The notes beneath the pieces are model-generated. The model worked only from the letters and a program-made list of their open reading frames with translations. It did no database searches and was not told the DNA's origin. A program made the translations under genes and the position numbers. A stretch of 64,000 nt of DNA, taken from an uncultured Alphaproteobacteria bacterium. Its GTDB lineage: Bacteria; Pseudomonadota; Alphaproteobacteria; Rhizobiales; Beijerinckiaceae. Location: NCBI GenBank assembly GCA_937988775.1, contig CALKHP010000036.1:1-64000 (forward strand), given 5' to 3'. Positions 60,510-64,000 of the stretch are shown piece by piece; positions within the stretch are counted from its first letter, which is position 1; each line of letters begins with the position of its first letter.

Positions 60510-61760
60510 ATGACAATCAGCCAACAGCCATTCGGAATCCTTGCCGGCGCGGTCGCCGTGGCACTGGGCAGCGCCATGCTGCTTCCGGTACCCGCACAGG
60601 CCGCCGACCCGATCCGCATTGGCGTCATCGCCGAGGCGCAATCCGTCGCCGGCTCGTCCATTCCGCAGGCGGCACAGCTCGCCGCCGAGGAGATCAACGC
60701 CAAGGGAGGCGTCGACGGTCGCAAGGTGGAGATCATCACCTACGACAACCACTCCTCCTCCGCCGATTCGGTGCGTGCCTTCCAGCGCGCCGTCAACGAG
60801 GACAAGGTCAACGCGGTGATTTCGAGCTATATCAGTGAGGTTGTGCTGGCGCTCGAACCATGGGCTTCGCGCCTGAAGACCGTGCTGATCACGCCGGGCG
60901 CCGCCTCCGATGTCATCACGCAGAACATCGCCAAGGATTATGATCACAACAAATACACGTTCCACGGCTACCTGACCTCGAGCGCGCTCGCCGGGCTGGT
61001 TTGCGACGCCGCCAAGGATCTGCTCGTCGACGGCCTCAAGATGAAATCGGCCGTCATCATGAGCGAGGATGCCGCCTGGACGACGCCACTCGACGCGGCT
61101 TATGAGAAATGCCTGCCCAAGATCGGGCTGAAGGTGCTCGATCATATCCGCTTCTCGCCGGACACCACCGATTTCACGCCGATCTTCAACAAGATCGAAG
61201 GGCAGAAACCGGACGTGATCATCACCGGCATCTCGCATGTCGGCACGCAGCCGACCGTGCAGTGGAAGAGCCAGCAGGTGCCGATCCCGATGCTGGGCAT
61301 TTCCTCGCAGGCGACCAACTCGACCTTCTGGAAGGATACCAACGGCGCGGCCGACGGCGTGCTGTTCAATGCCGTTTCCGGGCCGGGCGTCGCGGTGACG
61401 CCGAAGACGCTGCCCTTCGTGGACGCGTTCCAGAAGAAGTTCGGCAACCTGCCGTCCTATGCCGGCTACACGAGCTATGACGAGGTTTATTACATCGCCG
61501 AGGCCGTGCATCGCGCCGGCTCGCTCAACAGCGACAAGCTGGTCGCCGCGCTCGAGAAGACCGACTATGTCGGCACCATCGGCCGTGTGGAGTTCCTGCC
61601 CAAGGGCGATCCCCATGTGCATGGCCTCAGGACCGGCAAGGGCACCATCACCGGGCTGATGCTGCAATGGCAGGATGGCAAGCAGGTCAATCTCTGGCCG
61701 GCCAACGTCGCCAACGGCAAGCTGAAGTTCCCGTCCTTCGTCAAGACGGCGTCCCACTGA
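60510..61760 (+). CDS. branched-chain amino-acid-type ABC transporter substrate-binding protein (LivK-like)
   Basis: 416 aa, SBP family 4 (Peripla_BP_6). Signal peptide MTISQQPFGILAGAVAVALG with cleavage after AQA (about 31). Text: PIRIGVIAEAQSVAGSSIPQ, AAQLAAEEINAKGGVDGRKV, PGAASDVITQNIAKDYDHNK, TPIFNKIEGQKPDVIITGIS. The family binds hydrophobic amino acids, aromatic acids or ureides. ATG 60510 with GGGAGGCAAC upstream. Followed by a 268-bp gap with a hairpin and then LivH/LivM/LivG-type genes. The usual GPLSG-like N-terminal motif is replaced by EAQSVAG, so the ligand may be unusual. Confidence 0.88.
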   Translation: MTISQQPFGILAGAVAVALGSAMLLPVPAQAADPIRIGVIAEAQSVAGSSIPQAAQLAAEEINAKGGVDGRKVEIITYDNHSSSADSVRAFQRAVNEDKVNAVISSYISEVVLALEPWASRLKTVLITPGAASDVITQNIAKDYDHNKYTFHGYLTSSALAGLVCDAAKDLLVDGLKMKSAVIMSEDAAWTTPLDAAYEKCLPKIGLKVLDHIRFSPDTTDFTPIFNKIEGQKPDVIITGISHVGTQPTVQWKSQQVPIPMLGISSQATNSTFWKDTNGAADGVLFNAVSGPGVAVTPKTLPFVDAFQKKFGNLPSYAGYTSYDEVYYIAEAVHRAGSLNSDKLVAALEKTDYVGTIGRVEFLPKGDPHVHGLRTGKGTITGLMLQWQDGKQVNLWPANVANGKLKFPSFVKTASH

Positions 61761-61809
61761 GGAGGCGCGCGGGGTTGCCATGAGGCAGGCCCCGCGTGTC
61801 GCCGAGACG

Positions 61810-61860
61810 GGCTCCCGGACCTGGCCGCCGCCGCTTGCGTCGGCCGCCCTGCCGGGAGCC
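61810..61860 (+). terminator. 9-bp hairpin in the livK-livH gap
   Basis: GGCTCCCGG (61810-61818) pairs perfectly with CCGGGAGCC (61852-61860); the 33-nt loop is GC-rich and can form further pairs (GGCCG/CGGCC). No T-run. Again directly behind a binding-protein gene. Confidence 0.45.
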
Positions 61861-62028
61861 TGCCTGCAACGCCTCGGACGGCTTCTTGACCAGCGCTCCG
61901 GCAGGGGCGCGTCGCTGAAGCTGCTTCGGGACCTCCTGACATAGCGGTCGAGACGCCGCTCGCGTGGCCCGCCGGGGCCGGGTTTGCGAGCCGTTTCAGG
62001 TGCTACAGCCCGCGGGACCGATCTCCAC

Positions 62029-62904
62029 ATGCAATTCTGGCAAATCCTGATCGACGGTTTCGCCATCAGCGCGCTCTACGCGCTCGGCGCTACCGGCTTC
62101 ACGCTGATCTTCGGCGTTTCCGGCGTGCTCAACCTGTCGCATGGCGCCTTGATGGTCGCGGCGGCGGTCGCTGCCTGGGCGGCGGCCAGCGAATTCGGCA
62201 CCGGCAGCTATCTCGGCGCGCTGATCGGCGTGCTCACCAGCCTGGTGCTGGCCTTCGCGACCTATTTCATCGCGGTGCGGCCGATCCAGAACTCGAAGCG
62301 CATCGCCGAGCGCGAGAAGGAAATCTTCATCCTGACCTCGACGCTGCTCTGGGGCATCATCATCCAGGAGGTGGTCGCCTATCTGTTCACCAACAACGCC
62401 AAGACGGTGCTGCCGATCATCGAGGGCGTGGTGGTGTTTCTCGGCGTGCGCACGCCGTCGAACGAGTTCTTCACGGCCATCGTGTGCTGGCTGGTCATCG
62501 CCGTGCTGTGGCTGCTCGTCAACCGCACCAAGGCCGGCAAGGCGGTGCTCGCCGCCTCAATGAACCCGCGCGGCGTCACGCTGCTCGGCTTCGAACTGTC
62601 GCATATCTATCTCGCCGTCTGGGGCGTTTACGGCATCCTGGCCGGTATTGCCGGCGTGCTGCTCGGCATGTTCCTCGGCGTCAGCTCGTACAGCGTCGGA
62701 CCGCTGACCGCGAGCGCCTTCTCGATCGTCGTGCTCGGCGGGCTCGGCAGCGTCTCGGGCTCGCTGATCGCGGCTTATGTCGTGGGCTATCTCGAGACCC
62801 TGACCGCCTATCTGGTGTCGCCGGCCTATCGCTCCATCCCCGCGCTGCTCCTGCTGGTGCTGGTGATGTATCTGCGCCCGCAAGGGCTGTTTGGAAGGAG
62901 GTAA
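62029..62904 (+). CDS. livH: branched-chain amino-acid-type ABC permease (LivH)
   Basis: 291 aa, about eight transmembrane helices. MQFWQILIDGFAISALYALG, TGFTLIFGVSGVLNLSHGAL, NRTKAGKAVLAASMNPRGVT (cytoplasmic loop to ATPase) and SAFSIVVLGGLGSVSGSLIA are LivH signatures. ATG 62029 matches the family N-terminus; the RBS is weak, and an in-frame ATG at 61984 is unlikely. Ends 4 bp before the LivM start region. Confidence 0.92.
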   Translation: MQFWQILIDGFAISALYALGATGFTLIFGVSGVLNLSHGALMVAAAVAAWAAASEFGTGSYLGALIGVLTSLVLAFATYFIAVRPIQNSKRIAEREKEIFILTSTLLWGIIIQEVVAYLFTNNAKTVLPIIEGVVVFLGVRTPSNEFFTAIVCWLVIAVLWLLVNRTKAGKAVLAASMNPRGVTLLGFELSHIYLAVWGVYGILAGIAGVLLGMFLGVSSYSVGPLTASAFSIVVLGGLGSVSGSLIAAYVVGYLETLTAYLVSPAYRSIPALLLLVLVMYLRPQGLFGRR

Positions 62905-62908
62905 AGCC

Positions 62909-63841
62909 ATGATGCGCGAGACCTTTGCCTCCCGCCCGTTCTGGTTCGGGCTGATCTTCGTGGCGCTGGCGACCGTGCTGCCGCTTGGCGTTTCCGGCTA
63001 CATTCTCGGGCTGCTGACCATCGCCTATTACACGGCGGTGTTCGCGATGTCGTGGGACCTGCTGTTCGGCTTCGCCGGCGAGGTCAATTTCGGGCCGACC
63101 TTCCTGATCGGCCTCGGCGCCTATACCGCCGGCATTCTCGATGCCCGGTTCTCGCCCGGCCTGTCGCTATGGATCTGCGTGCTGGCCGGCGCTCTCGCGG
63201 CGGTGATCGGCGGCGTGCTGCTCGCCCTGCCGGCGCTCAGGGTCACGGGGCCGTATTTCGGCCTGATCACGCTGGTGGCGGTGCAGCTCCTGCAAAGCTT
63301 CGTGGTGGTGTTCGCCAGCCTGACCGGCGGCGAGATCGGCCTGTCGGTGCCGGACGTGATCTCGATCGATGCCGGCGTCAATTATTATCTCGCCTTCGGC
63401 TTCATGATGGTCAGCGGCGCCATCCTCTACGGGCTGTCGCGCTCCTCGATCGGCCTGATCCTGCAGGCGAGCGGGCAGGATGCGGTGCAGGCGGGCGCGC
63501 TCGGCTTCAACGTCGCCAAGCACAAGCTCGCCGCCTTCATCGTCAGCGCCTTCTTCTCCGGTCTCGCCGGTGCGCTGATGGTGTTCTACATGGGCACGGC
63601 CTCGGTCGGCACTTTCGTCGATATCTCGGTCGGCGTGCAGATCATCATCGCGGCGGTGCTCGGCGGGCGCCGCACGGTGATCGGCGCCGCCATCGGCGCG
63701 GTGTTCCTGATCGGCATGGGCGAGTTCCTGCGCCCGCTCGGCGAACTCGCGACGCTGATCGTCTCGGTGATGGCGCTGTTCGTGATCCTGTTCTTCCCGG
63801 ACGGGTTCCTCGGCATGCTGCGCGGCGGAGCGCGCGCATGA
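62909..63841 (+). CDS. livM: branched-chain amino-acid-type ABC permease (LivM)
   Basis: 310 aa. [80 protein letters not shown] and [13 protein letters not shown] are LivM hallmarks. ATG 62909 with GGAAGGAGG 7 nt upstream decides the start over the TTG at 62891. Its stop overlaps the ATPase start (ATGA). Confidence 0.92.
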   Translation: MMRETFASRPFWFGLIFVALATVLPLGVSGYILGLLTIAYYTAVFAMSWDLLFGFAGEVNFGPTFLIGLGAYTAGILDARFSPGLSLWICVLAGALAAVIGGVLLALPALRVTGPYFGLITLVAVQLLQSFVVVFASLTGGEIGLSVPDVISIDAGVNYYLAFGFMMVSGAILYGLSRSSIGLILQASGQDAVQAGALGFNVAKHKLAAFIVSAFFSGLAGALMVFYMGTASVGTFVDISVGVQIIIAAVLGGRRTVIGAAIGAVFLIGMGEFLRPLGELATLIVSVMALFVILFFPDGFLGMLRGGARA

Positions 63842-64000
63842 ACGCCCCCGTGCTGGAGGTTCGCGGCCTCACCAAACGCTTCGGCGGTCTCGTCGCCGTC
63901 AAGGACCTGAGCTTTTCCATCGCGCCGGGCGAAATCCTCGGCCTGATCGGCCCGAACGGCTCCGGCAAGTCGACGGCGATGAAATGCATCATCGGCGTCG
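63838..64000 (+). CDS. livG: branched-chain amino-acid-type ABC transporter ATPase (LivG), cut by window end
   Basis: Only the first 54 residues are visible. [20 protein letters not shown] and the Walker A motif GPNGSGKST (about 39-47) identify an ABC ATPase; the RFGGLVAV text is the LivG form. It overlaps the LivM stop (ATGA). A second ATPase (LivF) is expected beyond the window. Confidence 0.9.
   Translation, partial: MNAPVLEVRGLTKRFGGLVAVKDLSFSIAPGEILGLIGPNGSGKSTAMKCIIGV

Noticed and set aside
61780..61944. Small frame of 54 codons in the livK-livH gap, preceded by GGAGG
   Set aside because: Start spacing to GGAGG is too long (about 14 nt), the composition is not protein-like, and it contains the hairpin arms.
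1..64000. Mobile elements, CRISPR, tRNA/rRNA genes or attachment sites
   Set aside because: No transposase, integrase, spaced repeats, tRNA-like cloverleaf or terminal repeats were recognised by eye, and composition stays uniform, so there is no sign of a recent island.

Overview
The window is about 64 kb of uniformly GC-rich, densely packed bacterial chromosome. Short gaps, many ATGA/TGATG stop-start overlaps, and a large number of ABC and TRAP uptake systems, CoA-transferases and small catabolic regulators suggest a metabolically versatile soil or plant-associated alphaproteobacterium, most likely of the Hyphomicrobiales (Bradyrhizobium/Bosea-like). That placement is inferred from gene content, not from a marker gene. 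I see no rRNA, tRNA, CRISPR array, transposase, integrase or phage gene. No stretch longer than 300 bp lacks a gene; the longest gaps (about 250-275 bp) are divergent promoter regions.

Layout. (A) 1-6994: a LysR regulator (cut by the left edge) divergent from a 2,2-dialkylglycine decarboxylase (dgdA), a polar amino-acid ABC transporter without an ATPase, a histidinol-dehydrogenase-family enzyme and an SDR. (B) 7025-15160, minus strand: a TRAP transporter, crotonase, two class III CoA-transferases, an HMG-CoA-lyase-family enzyme and an SMP-30 lactonase, controlled by a divergent IclR regulator (15335) with a clear multi-half-site operator. (C) 16182-17829: a persulfide-dioxygenase-like metallo-beta-lactamase-fold protein and a beta-class GST. 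(D) 17976-21912: vitamin B6 homeostasis (PLP-binding YggS, pyridoxal kinase), gabT and a MerR-XRE-cupin fusion regulator. (E) 22023-32318: hydroxyacid dehydrogenase, aldehyde dehydrogenase, a dipeptide-type ABC transporter with a fused double ATPase, an M81 (MlrC) protein and ArgE. (F) 32330-37821: a DadA-like FAD oxidase, an XRE-cupin regulator and a complete polar amino-acid ABC transporter. (G) 37956-45880: GhrA, two paralogous GNAT acetyltransferases, a PuuB-like amine oxidase, a HAD hydrolase, an Lrp regulator, a MocR regulator and a DMT exporter; three copies of a 15-bp box lie in front of the GNAT/HAD genes. (H) 46127-54095: TRAP transporter, IclR, CoA-transferase, crotonase and two tandem solute-binding-protein-like proteins that lack signal peptides. 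(I) 54108-64000: an RND efflux pump, a fused PabB-PabC, and the start of a branched-chain amino-acid-type ABC operon (cut by the right edge).

How it works together. Almost every block couples one importer (ABC or TRAP) to two to five soluble catabolic enzymes and one local regulator. Two blocks (B and H) activate carboxylic acids as CoA thioesters with class III CoA-transferases and process them with crotonases or an acyl-CoA lyase. Several others (A, D, F, G) handle amino acids or amines through PLP enzymes and FAD oxidases, which may explain the B6-supply genes nearby. Strong hairpins without a U-tract recur just after substrate-binding-protein genes and probably set the excess of binding protein over membrane subunits.

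The best candidate for something undescribed is the pair of cytoplasmic solute-binding-protein-like genes at 51755-54095, translationally coupled to a CoA-transferase and a crotonase. Next come the 15-bp boxes of block G and the possible amino-alcohol to dialkylglycine route of block A.
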